NCBI GenBank assembly: GCA_030684405.1
Contig: JAUXYA010000021.1
Location: forward strand, 1-64,000
Direction of reading: 5' to 3'
Source: Burkholderiales bacterium
GTDB taxonomy: Bacteria; Pseudomonadota; Gammaproteobacteria; Burkholderiales; SG8-41
DNA: 64,000 bases
The translations under genes were made by a program, and so were the position numbers. Every line of letters begins with the position of its first letter. Position 1 is the first letter of the stretch. The notes beneath the pieces were generated by a model. It was not told the DNA's origin and did no database searches. It saw only the letters and a list, made by a program, of their open reading frames with translations. This document shows, piece after piece, positions 8,568 through 19,082 of this stretch.

Positions 8568-9578
8568 TCAGGCTGCCTTGAGCGCGGGATTCACGACGGC
8601 CGCATAGGCGAAAAGAGCGCTCTCAATGTAAAGTCTGGCGTTCAGCGGATGATGAATATGCCGCTGTTGACGCACCAGCTTGCGGTGCAACCTCAGCATC
8701 GCCAGGGGATTCGCCTGCCGCGCAAGGACATCGAGCTCGGTGGCCATATCCGGGTTGAAGCGGATGCTGCCCAGCATGCGCCGGCTCGCGATGTCATAGG
8801 TCCACCTCTGAAGCCAGCTGAGGAATTGCTCGAGGGGCAGATCGCGCAGAATCTCGGCTGCCTGCAATGGATCGAAATTTGCAGGCGCGATGCGTGTGAG
8901 AAAGGCCCTGCGTGCCTGCAGTTCGCCAGCCTCGCTCGCGGCCAATGCCCGCAAGGGCGCACCGGAACATTGCGCGAGCGCCACCTCCGGCTCGGCCACG
9001 CCGTGCGCCTTCAGCCACTCGAGCGCAACTTCCGGATCAGGTTGCCCAAGGCTGAGTTGCCGGCAGCGGCTGATGATGGTGGGCGGCAAGTGATGCGGGC
9101 GATGGCTGATCAGGATGAAATGGGTGTGCGCAGGCGGCTCCTCGAGATTTTTCAGCAAGGCATTCGCAGCATTGACGTTCAAGGCCTCCGCCGGACAAAT
9201 CAGAATGACTTTGCGGCCTCCACGGTGTGAAGAAACATGAATAAAATCATGCAATTCCCTGACCTGCTCAATGGTAATCCACGGGCTCACTTTGGCTTTT
9301 CTGGCACCCTCTTCGACCTCTGCCTCCTGGTCGCTTTCCGTCGCCGGCGACAAAACCCGGAAGTCCGGATGAGCCCCGGACGCAAGCCAGTTACAGGAAC
9401 TGCAATTGCCACAGGCCGTGCCTTGCGGGCCCGGATTTTCACACAGCAGCGCTGCCGCCAAGGATTGGCCAAAATCCTTTTTCCCGATGCCCTGGGGCCC
9501 TTTGATCAATAGGGCATGGGGCAGCTGCCCGCGCTGTTGCAGCAACCGGTGAAGCTCGCTGTCAAACCAGATAGTCAT
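8568..9578 (-). CDS. holB: DNA polymerase III subunit delta'
   Basis: A 336-residue clamp-loader subunit. The N-terminal AAA+ domain has a P-loop-like GPQGIGKKD (residues 25-33), a zinc module built from CENPGPQGTACGNCSSC (Cys about 46-62), and ALLKNLEEPPAHTHFIL, the delta' hallmark SRC-containing segment (ISRCRQL) following it. It works with delta and tau/gamma to load the sliding clamp. The C-terminal collar region is present, and the length is normal. It lies downstream of tmk after a 75-nt A+T-rich gap and is tightly linked to tatD. A PilZ gene often found here in relatives is absent. Confidence 0.93.
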   Translation of the reverse strand: MTIWFDSELHRLLQQRGQLPHALLIKGPQGIGKKDFGQSLAAALLCENPGPQGTACGNCSSCNWLASGAHPDFRVLSPATESDQEAEVEEGARKAKVSPWITIEQVRELHDFIHVSSHRGGRKVILICPAEALNVNAANALLKNLEEPPAHTHFILISHRPHHLPPTIISRCRQLSLGQPDPEVALEWLKAHGVAEPEVALAQCSGAPLRALAASEAGELQARRAFLTRIAPANFDPLQAAEILRDLPLEQFLSWLQRWTYDIASRRMLGSIRFNPDMATELDVLARQANPLAMLRLHRKLVRQQRHIHHPLNARLYIESALFAYAAVVNPALKAA

Positions 9579-9653
9579 TTTAAATCAAGCACTTAATAGG
9601 CTTTCTTTTCTTAAAATAGAGTGTACGAGCAAAATAATAGATATTGTTTATAT

Positions 9654-10268
9654 TCAATAAATTAATAGTGTTTTCTCAAGTTCTAACTGAATTTCAGCAA
9701 TTGTTCTTGCTGCGTCGATTATCCGAATTCGTTCAGGATGTTCCCGCGCCCTGCGCAAGTAAGCAGCACGCACCCTCTCATAGAATTCAAGCTGTTCCCG
9801 CTCGAAACGGTCCGGCACCCGGGCCTGCCGGGTCCTGGCGCGGCCCAATTCCGGCTCAAGATCGAAATAAAGGGTTAAATCCGGTTGCAGTTCACCCTGT
9901 ACCCACGATTCCAGCGCTGCGACACGTTCCCAGGCCATGCCACTGCCGCCGGCCTGGTAGGCATAGGTGGCATCGGTAAACCGGTCGCAGAGTACCCATT
10001 TCCCGGCGGCAAGTGCGGGCGCTATGACCGTCGCGATGTGCTCACGGCGCGCAGCAAACATCAGCAAGGCTTCGGTGTCCGGTTGTCTCGGCTCATGACT
10101 GTCCAGCAGGAGCTTGCGCAGGGCTTCCCCCAACGCGGTGCCGCCCGGCTCGCGCGTGACAATAAGAGGCAGCGCGCGAACCGAAAGCCGTTGCCGCAGC
10201 CACTCCAGGTGCGTGGTCTTGCCCGCACCATCCATCCCCTCCAGTGTGATGAATCGGCCTCTGCTCAT
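9654..10268 (-). CDS. tmk: Thymidylate kinase
   Basis: A 204-residue dTMP kinase that makes dTDP for DNA synthesis. It shows the P-loop GMDGAGKTT (residues 10-18), the DR(F/Y) motif in [12 protein letters not shown], and TREPGG with the substrate-binding Arg/Glu. The lid region is [13 protein letters not shown]. Length is typical. The ATG overlaps the mltG stop by four bases (ATGA), so translation is probably coupled. The gene is followed by a low-GC spacer before holB. Confidence 0.96.
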   Translation of the reverse strand: MSRGRFITLEGMDGAGKTTHLEWLRQRLSVRALPLIVTREPGGTALGEALRKLLLDSHEPRQPDTEALLMFAARREHIATVIAPALAAGKWVLCDRFTDATYAYQAGGSGMAWERVAALESWVQGELQPDLTLYFDLEPELGRARTRQARVPDRFEREQLEFYERVRAAYLRRAREHPERIRIIDAARTIAEIQLELEKTLLIY

Positions 10269-11281
10269 TGACGTGGACGCCCACGGCGCTGATACATATC
10301 GACCGCCCGTTCGTGCTCGGCGAGCGTTCTCGAGAATTTCGAAGTGCCGTCGCCGCGCGCCACGAAATACATGGCATTGCTTGAGGCCGGGTTCAGCGTG
10401 GCACGCAGTGAGTCCAGTCCCGGCAGGGCAATCGGGGTGGGCGGCAACCCTGCCCTGGTATAGGTGTTGTAAGGCGTATCGGTGGTCAGGTCGCTGCGGC
10501 GAATATTCCCATCAAACGCAGCACCCATGCCGTAAATCACGGTTGGATCGGTCTGCAGGCGCATGCCGATGCGCAGCCGATTGATAAAAACCGCCGCGAC
10601 CAGAGCCCGCTCCTCGGGACGACCAGTTTCCTTTTCGACGATCGAAGCCAGGATCAGCGCTTCTTCCGGTGATTTCAACGGCAACCCCGGTACGCGGCGT
10701 TCCCATTCCTGGTCAAGATGCCGCAGCATCAGTTGGTGCGCACGACGCAGTATCGCCAGGTCGCTGGCGCCCTCGCTGAAATGATAGGTATCGGGAAAAA
10801 ACCAGCCTTCGGCATATGGCTTTTCTATGTCTAGCCTCTGCAGGATTTCCGCTTCGCTCAGTGCCGGCGATTCAGCCTTCACCTTTGGATGATCCTGCAG
10901 CGTTTTAAGCATCTGCCGGAACGTCCAGCCCTCGACAAAGGTCACGGATACCAGGGTGACGTCACCGCGGGTCATCCGGTCCAGCAGGGCCAGCGGGGAC
11001 AATCTGCCCGAGAGCTCGTAGTTGCCGGCCTTGAGTTTGGTGGACTCTCCGCGCAAGCGGGCCATCAACTCAAAGGGTTCAGGTCGGCCGATCACGCCAG
11101 TCGCCGCAAGCTGGATGGCAACGCTGCGCAGGGAACTGCCGGAACGCAGTTCGAAACTCACGGGCGCAGCACCGAGGTCCAGATCACGGTGGGCGTAGTA
11201 AAAAAGGGCCGCAGCGGCAACGATCACCGCCAGAAGCGCGGATCCGAACAGAAATTTAAGCAGGCGGATTTTCGAATGCAT
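10265..11281 (-). CDS. mltG: Endolytic murein transglycosylase MltG
   Basis: A 338-residue inner-membrane lytic transglycosylase (YceG family) that cuts nascent glycan strands. There is one N-terminal membrane anchor ([20 protein letters not shown]), a LysM-like subdomain, and the catalytic region [15 protein letters not shown], whose glutamate is the catalytic residue, followed by [18 protein letters not shown] near the C-terminus. It overlaps pabC by 26 nt upstream and tmk by 4 nt downstream, consistent with the pabC-mltG-tmk-holB order known from Proteobacteria. Confidence 0.96.
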   Translation of the reverse strand: MHSKIRLLKFLFGSALLAVIVAAAALFYYAHRDLDLGAAPVSFELRSGSSLRSVAIQLAATGVIGRPEPFELMARLRGESTKLKAGNYELSGRLSPLALLDRMTRGDVTLVSVTFVEGWTFRQMLKTLQDHPKVKAESPALSEAEILQRLDIEKPYAEGWFFPDTYHFSEGASDLAILRRAHQLMLRHLDQEWERRVPGLPLKSPEEALILASIVEKETGRPEERALVAAVFINRLRIGMRLQTDPTVIYGMGAAFDGNIRRSDLTTDTPYNTYTRAGLPPTPIALPGLDSLRATLNPASSNAMYFVARGDGTSKFSRTLAEHERAVDMYQRRGRPRQ

Positions 11282-12083
11282 CCAGCCATTTTCTCACGAG
11301 CGGCGCCGCGACGAATTTCCGCCATTTCAGATGGCCCAAAGTCGCAACCGGCCATACGCCGATCAGGCTGTTGACCAGAAAAACCTCGGTGGCGGACTCC
11401 AGTCGTTTCAGGTCTATGGGCTCTACGCTGCAGCGCAGGCCGTGGCGGATTGCTGACTCGATGACGAGGTCCCGCGTAAGCCCGGCGACACCACAGAGTG
11501 AAAGATCCGGCGTTACCAAGCCGTCTTTTTCAACCAGGAACAGATTGCAGCGCGTGCCCTCGACGATACGTCCTGCAGAGTCCTGCAGCAGCCCCTCTGC
11601 AATCGCCGGGTCGTTCCACTCGGCGCGTGCGAGCACGTTCTCGAGGCGGCCCAGATGTTTGATGCCAGCCAGCGCAGGCTGCTCCGACAGGCGCAAGTCG
11701 CAGATCCTCACAGCCACGCCTGCAGTCGACCACCCTGCCGGATAGTCCGGCAGGGGTCCGGCAGAAACGATGCGGCGGGTATGGGAAACAGCCGGCCTGG
11801 CATAGCCGCGCCCTCCGCTGCCTCGCGTGACTGTGATGCGCAGGGCGCAATGGGCCAGGCGGGCGGTGATCGTCTGAATATCGCCGAACAGGGTTTCCGG
11901 TTCTGGCGGTCGGATGTCAAGGGCAATGCAATCTGCAGCCAGCTTGGCATAGTGCCGCGGCCACCAGCAGACGTGCCCATTACGCACCGCCAGAGTCCGG
12001 AAAACACCATCGCCGTAGGTCAGGCCGCGATCATCCGCAGGCACGCCCGCAACCTGCCGGCCGTCAACCAGGGTCATCAGCAT
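11256..12083 (-). CDS. pabC: Aminodeoxychorismate lyase
   Basis: A 275-residue fold-type IV PLP enzyme that releases pyruvate from 4-amino-4-deoxychorismate to give p-aminobenzoate for folate. Visible features are YGDGVFRTLAVRNG at the N-terminus, the PLP-lysine context GIKHLGRLENVLAR (about residue 140), EGTRCNLFLV, and the C-terminal EVFLVNSLIGVWPV. A start two codons later (MTLVDG) is possible. It sits between fabF and mltG as in Escherichia coli. Confidence 0.93.
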   Translation of the reverse strand: MLMTLVDGRQVAGVPADDRGLTYGDGVFRTLAVRNGHVCWWPRHYAKLAADCIALDIRPPEPETLFGDIQTITARLAHCALRITVTRGSGGRGYARPAVSHTRRIVSAGPLPDYPAGWSTAGVAVRICDLRLSEQPALAGIKHLGRLENVLARAEWNDPAIAEGLLQDSAGRIVEGTRCNLFLVEKDGLVTPDLSLCGVAGLTRDLVIESAIRHGLRCSVEPIDLKRLESATEVFLVNSLIGVWPVATLGHLKWRKFVAAPLVRKWLDAFENPPA

Positions 12084-12118
12084 GACGCATTGGCTGCCGG
12101 GTGCAACCGGTGAGCGTT

Positions 12119-13366
12119 TCAGATCTTGCGGAACACCAAACTGCCGTTGGTGCCGCCAAAACCGAAGGAGTTGGAAAGCGCCACGTCGATTCTCATCTGG
12201 CGAGCGGTGTTTGGCACGAAATCAAGATCACACGCGGGATCTTGATTGGACAGATTGATCGTTGGCGGTGCGACCTGGTCGCGAATGGCAAGGACCGAAA
12301 ACACGGCCTCGATGCCTCCCGCTGCGCCGAGCAGATGCCCGGTCATCGACTTGGTCGAACTGACCGCCAACTTTCCGGCATGGTCACCAAAGCAGTTTTT
12401 CACTGCGACGGTTTCCGCAATGTCCCCCAGCGGGGTCGAAGTGCCATGCGCATTGACGTAATCCACCTGGTCGTGATTCAGATCGGCGTTGCGTAGTGCA
12501 TTGTTCATGCAGCGCACCGCACCTGCACCATCCCCGCAGGGCGCGGTGATGTGGTGGGCATCCGCGCTCAATCCGTAACCGGCGAGCTCGCAGTAAATCC
12601 TCGCGCCGCGTTTTTTCGCATGCTCGTATTCCTCCAGCACCAGCACGCCGGCGCCTTCACCCATCACGAAGCCATCGCGATCTTTATCCCAGGGACGGCT
12701 TGCAGACGCGGGATCGTCATTGCGCGACGACAGTGCGCGGGCCGCGCAGAAGCCGCCGATACCCAGAGGTGAAATCGTTGATTCGGCCCCACCGGCGATC
12801 ATGATATCTGCGTCGCCGTATTCGATCAGCCGTCCCGCTTCGCCAATGCTGTGATTCGCAGTGGTGCAAGCGGTAACAACCGAGATGTTCGGTCCCTGAA
12901 GGCCGTGCATGATCGACAATTGCCCCGAGATCATGTTGATGATCGAGCCGGGCACGAAGAAAGGTGAAATCTTGCGCGGACCACCGGCACGCAACGCAGA
13001 GTGCGTTTCTTCGATCAGCGGCAGGCCGCCGATTCCGGATCCTATGCATACGCCGATCATCTCGCGGTTGAGTTTCTCGAGATCGAGGCCGGCATCCTTT
13101 ATCGCATCTATGCCTGCGGCAAGACCGTAGTGGATAAAAGTGTCGAAGCGCCGCGCTTCCTTGACCGGCAGGTAATTTCCAGCGTCGAAACCCTTGACCT
13201 CTCCGGCGATCTGGGAGGTATAGCCCGACGCGTCGAAGCGGGTGATTTTCGTGATTCCGGATTGCCCGGCGGTTATGCTGGACCAGGATTTTTCAATGCC
13301 GATGCCGACCGGGGAAATGATCCCCAGGCCGGTCACGACTACTCTGCGGGTGGTTGGACGCGGCAT
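12119..13366 (-). CDS. fabF: 3-oxoacyl-ACP synthase II (KAS II)
   Basis: A 415-residue condensing enzyme that elongates acyl-ACP with malonyl-ACP. The nucleophile is in [15 protein letters not shown] (Cys near residue 165). The two histidines lie in [12 protein letters not shown] and [13 protein letters not shown], giving the full Cys-His-His triad, and NSFGFGGTN closes the protein. I place the start at ATG 13366; an in-frame TTG three codons upstream is possible. It follows acpP after a terminator-like hairpin and precedes pabC by 35 nt. Confidence 0.96.
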   Translation of the reverse strand: MPRPTTRRVVVTGLGIISPVGIGIEKSWSSITAGQSGITKITRFDASGYTSQIAGEVKGFDAGNYLPVKEARRFDTFIHYGLAAGIDAIKDAGLDLEKLNREMIGVCIGSGIGGLPLIEETHSALRAGGPRKISPFFVPGSIINMISGQLSIMHGLQGPNISVVTACTTANHSIGEAGRLIEYGDADIMIAGGAESTISPLGIGGFCAARALSSRNDDPASASRPWDKDRDGFVMGEGAGVLVLEEYEHAKKRGARIYCELAGYGLSADAHHITAPCGDGAGAVRCMNNALRNADLNHDQVDYVNAHGTSTPLGDIAETVAVKNCFGDHAGKLAVSSTKSMTGHLLGAAGGIEAVFSVLAIRDQVAPPTINLSNQDPACDLDFVPNTARQMRIDVALSNSFGFGGTNGSLVFRKI

Positions 13367-13401
13367 TATGCTCAATGGGGGGTCGCTGCTACCCCCGAAA
13401 C

Positions 13402-13434
13402 GGAGAAAAGGGGAGGAAGGTCATTGCCCTCCCC
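13402..13434 (-). terminator. Attenuating terminator between acpP and fabF
   Basis: On the minus strand GGGGAGG pairs with CCTCCCC and is followed by TTTTCTCC. This is the right place to reduce fabF transcription relative to acpP, whose product is needed in large excess. The T-run is short, so partial read-through is likely. Confidence 0.55.
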
Positions 13435-13440
13435 GCGCTA

Positions 13441-13680
13441 TCAGGACTTCAGGTGGGCCTTGATGTAGTCCGACGCCTGCTGGACCGTGGTGATTTTCTC
13501 GGCTTCCTCGTCGGGAATCTCGGTTTCGAATTCCTCTTCCAGCGCCATTACCAGTTCGACGGTGTCCAGAGAATCGGCGCCCAGGTCATTAACGAAGGAT
13601 GATTCGTTTTTGACGTCGGCCTCATTGACGCCAAGCTGTTCGGCAACAATCTTCTTGACGCGTTGCTCGATATTGTCCAT
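13441..13680 (-). CDS. acpP: Acyl carrier protein
   Basis: A 79-residue acidic acyl carrier protein. The phosphopantetheine serine lies in the [10 protein letters not shown] motif near residue 37, and helices II and III are rich in Glu as usual. It carries growing acyl chains for FabD, FabH, FabF and FabG, all encoded beside it, and for PlsX. A strong AAAGGGGG ribosome-binding site precedes the ATG, fitting its high expression. Confidence 0.98.
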   Translation of the reverse strand: MDNIEQRVKKIVAEQLGVNEADVKNESSFVNDLGADSLDTVELVMALEEEFETEIPDEEAEKITTVQQASDYIKAHLKS

Positions 13681-13796
13681 CTACTGCCCCCTTTCGCGTT
13701 GCTTGCTGATGATTGGGGAGTGTCCGGCACCGTGGCGGGCACAATGACACTCCTCGAAAAACGTGAATTTTACCACAAACAGAATTTAAAAATTTC

Positions 13797-13817
13797 TTTT
13801 AAAACAATTACTTGTAA
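13797..13817 (+). repeat. A+T-rich motif copy 2
   Basis: TTTTAAAACAATTACTTGTA lies in the 179-nt gap between fabG and acpP. It resembles the copies at 20778 and 40577. This gap should also hold the acpP promoter, so the motif may overlap promoter or 5' leader sequence. Confidence 0.45.
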
Positions 13818-13859
13818 CAAATACTGGAGTGCTATTCGAAACTTCAGGCGCCGCGCATT

Positions 13860-14606
13860 CTAGCCCATATGCATGCCGCCGTTGACGTGTAGCGTGCTGC
13901 CGGTTACATAGGACGCTGCATCGGAAGCCAGGTAGACCACGGCGCCCGCGACATCCTCGACGCTGCCCAGTCGCGCGAGAGGGATCTGACCGATCAGGCT
14001 TTCACGCTGCGCTTCGCCCAACTTCCGCGTCATGTCGGTGTCGATGAATCCCGGAGCCACGCAGTTGACAGTGATATTGCGGCTGCCGACTTCCCGTGCC
14101 AGGGCCCGGGAGAATCCTTCCACCCCGGCCTTTGCTGCAGCGTAATTGCTCTGTCCGGCATTGCCCATCGTGCCCACGACGGAAGTCACGTTGATAATTC
14201 GTCCGGAACGGACTTTCATCATGCCGCGAATGACCGCTTTCGAGAGGCGGTAAACCGACTTGAGATTGGTGGACATGATGGCGTCCCACTCCTCGTCCTT
14301 CATACGCATCAGCAGATTGTCCCGGGTAATACCGGCATTGTTGACCAGGATGGCAATATCGCCCCACTGTTGCCGGATGGCTTCAAGCACAGCCTCGGTC
14401 TGGGTGCCATCGTTGACGTCCATCGCATAGCTGGCGCCGGAAATGCCGGCGGCGGCCATTTCCCGGCCGATACCTTCGGCACCGGCGGGCGTGGTGGCCG
14501 TGCCCACGACTTTTGCACCTGCTGCTCCCAGCGCCAGCGCGATGCCGCGGCCGATGCCGCGCGAGGCGCCGGTCACCAGCGCAAGCCTGCCCTGCAGCAT
14601 AGTCAT
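13860..14606 (-). CDS. fabG: 3-oxoacyl-ACP reductase
   Basis: A 248-residue short-chain dehydrogenase that reduces 3-oxoacyl-ACP with NADPH. It shows the cofactor motif GASRGIGRGIA near residue 13, NNAGITRDNLL, the catalytic Ser in NVTSVVG, and the YAAAK motif near residue 153. It is four bases overlapped with fabD, and its place in the fab cluster distinguishes it from the second FabG-like gene near 38 kb. Confidence 0.97.
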   Translation of the reverse strand: MTMLQGRLALVTGASRGIGRGIALALGAAGAKVVGTATTPAGAEGIGREMAAAGISGASYAMDVNDGTQTEAVLEAIRQQWGDIAILVNNAGITRDNLLMRMKDEEWDAIMSTNLKSVYRLSKAVIRGMMKVRSGRIINVTSVVGTMGNAGQSNYAAAKAGVEGFSRALAREVGSRNITVNCVAPGFIDTDMTRKLGEAQRESLIGQIPLARLGSVEDVAGAVVYLASDAASYVTGSTLHVNGGMHMG

Positions 14607-15532
14607 TTCAAAGCCTCCATGGTCTGTTGCAGGGAAGCAGGGTCAGTGACTGCAAAACCCTGAAGCGAGTTTTCAATGCGCCGCGTCAATCCCGAGAGCA
14701 CTTTGCCCGGTCCACATTCAACGACATGCGTCACGCCCTGCACGGCAAATGCGCGCACTGTTTCCACCCAGCGCACGGGATTACAGGCCTGGCGGGCAAG
14801 CGCATCCTTGATCTGTGCCGGGTCGCAGGCGATGGCGACATCAACATTGTTGATCACGCGGATCGTGGTCGCACTGAAGGTGATTCCCTGCATGCGTTCC
14901 CTGAGCCGATCTGCGGCCGGCCTGAGCAGCGAAGAATGGAATGGCGCGCTGACGGGCAGCATGAGCGCACGCTTGGCGCCCCGCGCCTTCGCGACAGCGG
15001 CGCCGCGTTCTACAGCAGACTTGTGTCCGGCAATGACCACCTGGCTGGGAGCATTGAAGTTCACGGGCTCGACGATTTCGCCCTGTGCCGCTTCTGCACA
15101 AGCAGCGCGCACCGCATCGTCATCCAGGCCAAGTATCGCCGCCATGGCCCCCGTGCCCATCGGTACCGCTTCCTGCATTGCCTGCGCCCGAAATCGCACG
15201 AGCGGCACTGCATCGGCAAAGGAAAGCGCTCCGGCAACGACAAGGGCCGTGTATTCGCCAAGGCTGTGTCCAGCGACCATCTCGGGGCGCGGCGCTCCAG
15301 CTTCCTCCCATGCCCGGTACATCGCATAGGCAGCCGTAAGCATCACCGGCTGGGTGTTGACCGTCGCACTCAGTTCTTCCGCAGGCCCCTCGGCTACCAG
15401 TTGCCAGAGATCCTGCCCCAGTGCCCGGGACGCCTCTTCAAAGGTGTCTCGCACGATGCGGTTGTCGACGAAACCCTGCATCATGCCCACCGACTGCGAG
15501 CCTTGACCGGGAAATACCAACGCCAGTTTCAT
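14603..15532 (-). CDS. fabD: Malonyl-CoA:ACP transacylase
   Basis: A 309-residue transacylase that loads malonyl groups onto AcpP. Motifs are FPGQGSQSVGM at the N-terminus, the nucleophile serine in AGHSLGEYTAL near residue 92, an arginine in VRFRAQAMQ, and the catalytic His in SAPFHSSLLRPA near residue 200. The gene overlaps fabG by four bases and lies 13 nt after fabH. Confidence 0.97.
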   Translation of the reverse strand: MKLALVFPGQGSQSVGMMQGFVDNRIVRDTFEEASRALGQDLWQLVAEGPAEELSATVNTQPVMLTAAYAMYRAWEEAGAPRPEMVAGHSLGEYTALVVAGALSFADAVPLVRFRAQAMQEAVPMGTGAMAAILGLDDDAVRAACAEAAQGEIVEPVNFNAPSQVVIAGHKSAVERGAAVAKARGAKRALMLPVSAPFHSSLLRPAADRLRERMQGITFSATTIRVINNVDVAIACDPAQIKDALARQACNPVRWVETVRAFAVQGVTHVVECGPGKVLSGLTRRIENSLQGFAVTDPASLQQTMEALK

Positions 15533-15545
15533 ATTCAGAAGTTCC

Positions 15546-16511
15546 TCACCACTTGATTAGGATGGCGCCCCAGGTGAAGCCGCCGCCGACACCCTCAAGC
15601 ATCACATGCTGTCCCCGCTTGATGCGCCCGTCGCGCACCGCCTCATCCAGCGCAAGGGGTACGGACGCCGCGGACGTATTGGCATGCCGATCCACCGTCG
15701 TGATTACGCGCTCCATCGACAGTCCAAGCTTCTTCGCCGTGGCCTGCAGTATCCGTATATTGGCCTGATGCGGAATCAGCCAGTCGATGTCCGATTTCTG
15801 CAGGCCTGCTTCGGCAAGTGCCTCAAGGGCCACCTCTTCCAGCACCTTGACCGCAAATTTGAAAACGGCGGTGCCATCCATTTGCAACAGCGGCCGGCCA
15901 CTGATTTTTCCGCCACAAACGCTACCCGGCACCGACAGTATGCCGGCGTGGCTGCCATCGGCATGCAGCGGCGCAGCCAGAATGCCCGGCGTCGATCCGC
16001 GCTCCAGCACGACCGCGCCGGCGCCGTCACCGAACAGCACGCAGGTGCCCCGGTCTTCCCAGTCGAGTATGCGCGAAAACACCTCGGCGCCGACCACCAG
16101 GACATGCTCATAGCGGCCGGAGCGCATGAACTGGTCTGCCGTTGCCAGTGCATATACGAAACCGCTGCAAACCGCCTGCACGTCAAAGGCAGGCATGCCC
16201 CTGACGCCAAGCTTGGCCTGCAGGATACAGGCGGTGCTCGGAAACACCATATCCGGAGTCGAGGTTGCGACAATGATCAGGTCGAGCCGATCCGCAGATA
16301 TACCCGCGGCCTCGAGCGCCCGCTGCGAGGCCTTAAGCGCGAGGTCGCTGGCGTTTTCATGCTCTGCTGCAATGTGCCGCTGGCATATCCCGGTGCGCTG
16401 CCGTATCCATTCATCGGAGGTATCCAAGGTAGCCGCAAGGTCGGCGTTGGTTACCGTTTTCTCCGGCAGATAGCTTCCGGTGCCGATGATCCGTGAGTGA
16501 AATGCCGTCAT
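15546..16511 (-). CDS. fabH: 3-oxoacyl-ACP synthase III
   Basis: A 321-residue KAS III that starts fatty acid synthesis by condensing acetyl-CoA with malonyl-ACP. The triad is Cys in [12 protein letters not shown] near residue 113, His in IPHQANIRI near residue 247, and Asn in [12 protein letters not shown] near residue 277. The N-terminal GTGSYLPEK and the [12 protein letters not shown] segment are typical. It overlaps plsX by four bases. Confidence 0.97.
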   Translation of the reverse strand: MTAFHSRIIGTGSYLPEKTVTNADLAATLDTSDEWIRQRTGICQRHIAAEHENASDLALKASQRALEAAGISADRLDLIIVATSTPDMVFPSTACILQAKLGVRGMPAFDVQAVCSGFVYALATADQFMRSGRYEHVLVVGAEVFSRILDWEDRGTCVLFGDGAGAVVLERGSTPGILAAPLHADGSHAGILSVPGSVCGGKISGRPLLQMDGTAVFKFAVKVLEEVALEALAEAGLQKSDIDWLIPHQANIRILQATAKKLGLSMERVITTVDRHANTSAASVPLALDEAVRDGRIKRGQHVMLEGVGGGFTWGAILIKW

Positions 16512-17530
16512 GCAGGCTTGACTTTCCGTTCAAGCGCACCCATGCGCTCGCTGATATGGGCAAGCACCCCGGTGCGAACCTCGGTGATCGCGTGCTCTAT
16601 CGCGAAACCGAAGGCAAAAGCATCGGCAGAGCCATGGCTCTTGATGACAACACCGCGCAGTCCAAGCAGGCTTGCGCCATTGTAGCGGCGATGATCTACC
16701 CTGTCCTTGAACGATTTGATCACCGGCATCGCCAGCAGGCCCAGCATCTGTGTGAAGGGATTTTTTTTAAACTCTTCGCGCAGGTAGGTTGCCAGCATCT
16801 GTGCAAGACCTTCCGAAGTCTTCAAGGCAACGTTGCCGACGAAGCCGTCGCAGACCACGACGTCCGTGGTCCCCTTGTAGATGTCGTCACCCTCGACGTT
16901 GCCGTAAAAATTAAGTCCGCTGGCGCGCAGCAGAACGGCCGCTTCCTTTACGACTTCGTTGCCCTTGATGGCTTCCTCTCCAATGTTCAGCAAGCCGACG
17001 CTGGGGCGCGATTTGTGCTCTACCGAGGCGACCAGTTCGGCGCCCATGATGCCGAACTGCAGCAGATGTTCCGCGCTGCAGTCGACGTTGGCACCCAGAT
17101 CGAGAATATGGGTATGGCCCTTCAGAGTCGGGAGCATGGTCGCAATCGCCGGCCGGTCGATTCCTGGAAGTGTTTTCAGCACAAACCGCGATATTGCCAT
17201 CAGCGCGCCGGTATTTCCGGCACTGACGCAGGCCTGCGCCTCGCCACTCTTGACGAGATCGATGGCGACCCGCATCGAGGAATCCTTCTTGCCACGCAGT
17301 GCGTTGGCCGGAGCCTCATCCATGCCCACGACTTCCGTTGCATGGTGAACACGCAGGCGCTCGGACGACAACTCGCCTGCGCGTTGTAGTTCTGCACGGA
17401 TCTGGTCCTGAAGGCCCACCAGTACGAAACGGCAGCCGGAGTCTCGCCTTGACCACTCGACCGCAGCCGGCACTGTCACACGCACGCCGTGATCGCCGCC
17501 CATACAATCGACGGCAACGGTCACTTCCAT
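16508..17530 (-). CDS. plsX: Phosphate acyltransferase PlsX
   Basis: A 340-residue soluble acyltransferase that converts acyl-ACP to acyl phosphate for phospholipid synthesis. Family landmarks are [11 protein letters not shown] at the N-terminus, [10 protein letters not shown] near residue 104, LDLGANVDC, and [15 protein letters not shown] near residue 220. It lies 67 nt downstream of rpmF and overlaps fabH, the standard proteobacterial order linking ribosome and lipid production. Confidence 0.96.
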   Translation of the reverse strand: MEVTVAVDCMGGDHGVRVTVPAAVEWSRRDSGCRFVLVGLQDQIRAELQRAGELSSERLRVHHATEVVGMDEAPANALRGKKDSSMRVAIDLVKSGEAQACVSAGNTGALMAISRFVLKTLPGIDRPAIATMLPTLKGHTHILDLGANVDCSAEHLLQFGIMGAELVASVEHKSRPSVGLLNIGEEAIKGNEVVKEAAVLLRASGLNFYGNVEGDDIYKGTTDVVVCDGFVGNVALKTSEGLAQMLATYLREEFKKNPFTQMLGLLAMPVIKSFKDRVDHRRYNGASLLGLRGVVIKSHGSADAFAFGFAIEHAITEVRTGVLAHISERMGALERKVKPA

Positions 17531-17597
17531 CGGGGATCCTCCTCTTCAGGCTTCGGCTGCAAGCTCGAGGCCAGTCATCCCGCAACAGCCCGGCTTG

Positions 17598-17777
17598 TTA
17601 TTCGCCTTTGGCCTTGATGATTTTCTTGCCGCGGTAATAGCCGTTGGGGCTGATGTGGTGGCGCAGGTGCGCTTCACCGGAGGTCGGTTCGACAGCAAGG
17701 GCGGGGTTGCCCAGCGCATGATGCGAACGGCGCATTCCCCGCTTGGACGGGGACTTCTTGTTTTGCTGAACAGCCAT
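17598..17777 (-). CDS. rpmF: 50S ribosomal protein L32
   Basis: A 59-residue basic protein translated from ATG 17777, beginning [20 protein letters not shown] and ending IIKAKGE. The [12 protein letters not shown] segment and the [13 protein letters not shown] tail identify L32. The beta-type lacks the zinc-binding cysteines seen in some bacteria. A good AGGAGAT site precedes the start. It lies between yceD and plsX as expected. Confidence 0.97.
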   Translation of the reverse strand: MAVQQNKKSPSKRGMRRSHHALGNPALAVEPTSGEAHLRHHISPNGYYRGKKIIKAKGE

Positions 17778-17792
17778 GTCAATCTCCTAGAA

Positions 17793-18320
17793 TCAATCTT
17801 TGTTCGCTTGCTTCGGTTCAATCAGCGCTGCCAGTGCCGAAAAAGGCGATGCCTTCCTGCCAATTTCCTTGCCGCCGGCCCAGTCGCCGCATTTTCCATC
17901 GCCATGCCTGACCGAATACGGCAAGCCCAGCAGAATTTCGTCTTCAACAAACTCCCGCAAATCCAACAACTGCGCAACTTCCATCCACTCTGGCGCCTCC
18001 GGATCGTCGGCATCTTCCGGATGCAAGGCACCCGGCTGCACCAGCAGCACCGTCGAAGCCAGTTTCAGCGGAAATTCGAGCTGACCCAGACAGCGATCGC
18101 AGCGCATGCACGCCGTACCTTCAATTTCCAGTTCCAGCAGCGGACGCTGACGCTGGTCGACCCGGCCACGAACTTCGAAAGTGACCACCCCTGCCTTGCT
18201 GGCTATGCGGTCCCACAGGCGCGGCATGTCCGCGATCGCAAGCTGGCCCCTGAACGAACTGCCGCTGTGCGCAAAGGCAAATGGATCCTCAAGGCGGTGC
18301 ACTGCATCGGGTCCGGACAT
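17793..18320 (-). CDS. yceD: YceD family protein (DUF177)
   Basis: A 175-residue protein of the DUF177/YceD family, whose members are linked to large-subunit rRNA accumulation and co-occur with rpmF. A CxxC pair lies in GTACMRCDRCLGQLEFPL near residue 95, and an acidic stretch (EDADDPEAPEWMEVAQLLDL) near residue 125, both family traits. It is the first gene of the minus-strand yceD-rpmF-plsX-fab string, divergent from maf with a 171-nt gap that should hold promoters for both directions. Confidence 0.92.
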   Translation of the reverse strand: MSGPDAVHRLEDPFAFAHSGSSFRGQLAIADMPRLWDRIASKAGVVTFEVRGRVDQRQRPLLELEIEGTACMRCDRCLGQLEFPLKLASTVLLVQPGALHPEDADDPEAPEWMEVAQLLDLREFVEDEILLGLPYSVRHGDGKCGDWAGGKEIGRKASPFSALAALIEPKQANKD

Positions 18321-18491
18321 AAGCGGCGCATGATAGTATTTTCAGTCCTTGCTGTCAAAATTAATCATGCCAATTTCCCTGCTAAGCCAAGCACTTAGCC
18401 TTGCATCCGGTTTCCCGCGGTTTGTCGCAGCCATGCGTCATTCCGGCTTGCGGAAGGCCTGCTGTTTCAGGCACTTAGAGAACATCCGCGA

Positions 18492-19082
18492 ATGAACCCG
18501 CCACCAGTCCGGATTGTTCTCGCGTCCTCTTCCGCCTACCGCAGAGCCCTGCTCAGGCGGGTCGGTATCGAATGCCCCTCGGTGCCGCCTGATATCGACG
18601 AAAGCCCCCTGCCTGGCGAACTCCCCCTGGACACCGCGCGACGCCTTGCTTTTGCCAAGGCGCAGAAAATTGCCGAACGCGAAACTTCCGCGCTGATCAT
18701 AGGCTCGGACCAAGTGGCCGTTCTGGGCGAGCACGTGCTTGGAAAACCCGGCACTCATGCCGCTGCATCCGAACAACTGCGGGCGATGAGCGGACAAGCC
18801 GTGATATTTCATACCGCTGTATGCCTGCTCAATGCGGCGAGCGGCAAGGTGCAGCAACACTGCGTGCCGACCATCGTGCGCTTTCGGATACTGGATACCG
18901 GACAGATCGAACGCTATCTGCTGCACGACCGGCCTTATGACTGTGCGGGCAGCGCCAAGATTGAGGCCATGGGCATCGCGCTGGTCGAGAGTATCGACAG
19001 CGATGATCCCAGCGCGCTGATCGGCCTTCCCCTGATCGCGCTGATCGGCATGCTGAGGCAGGAAGGTGTCATCATCCCGTGA
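18492..19082 (+). CDS. Maf family nucleotide pyrophosphatase (YceF type)
   Basis: A 196-residue Maf/HAM1-fold pyrophosphatase. The N-terminal LASSSAYRRALLRR motif, DIDESPLPGE, and GSDQVAVL in place of the ADTVV of the classical Maf branch point to the YceF subgroup, which hydrolyses 7-methyl-GTP. KIEAMGIALVE near the C-terminus completes the active site. It lies beside yceD as yceF does in Escherichia coli, but divergently. Its stop overlaps the next gene's GTG. Confidence 0.9.
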   Translation: MNPPPVRIVLASSSAYRRALLRRVGIECPSVPPDIDESPLPGELPLDTARRLAFAKAQKIAERETSALIIGSDQVAVLGEHVLGKPGTHAAASEQLRAMSGQAVIFHTAVCLLNAASGKVQQHCVPTIVRFRILDTGQIERYLLHDRPYDCAGSAKIEAMGIALVESIDSDDPSALIGLPLIALIGMLRQEGVIIP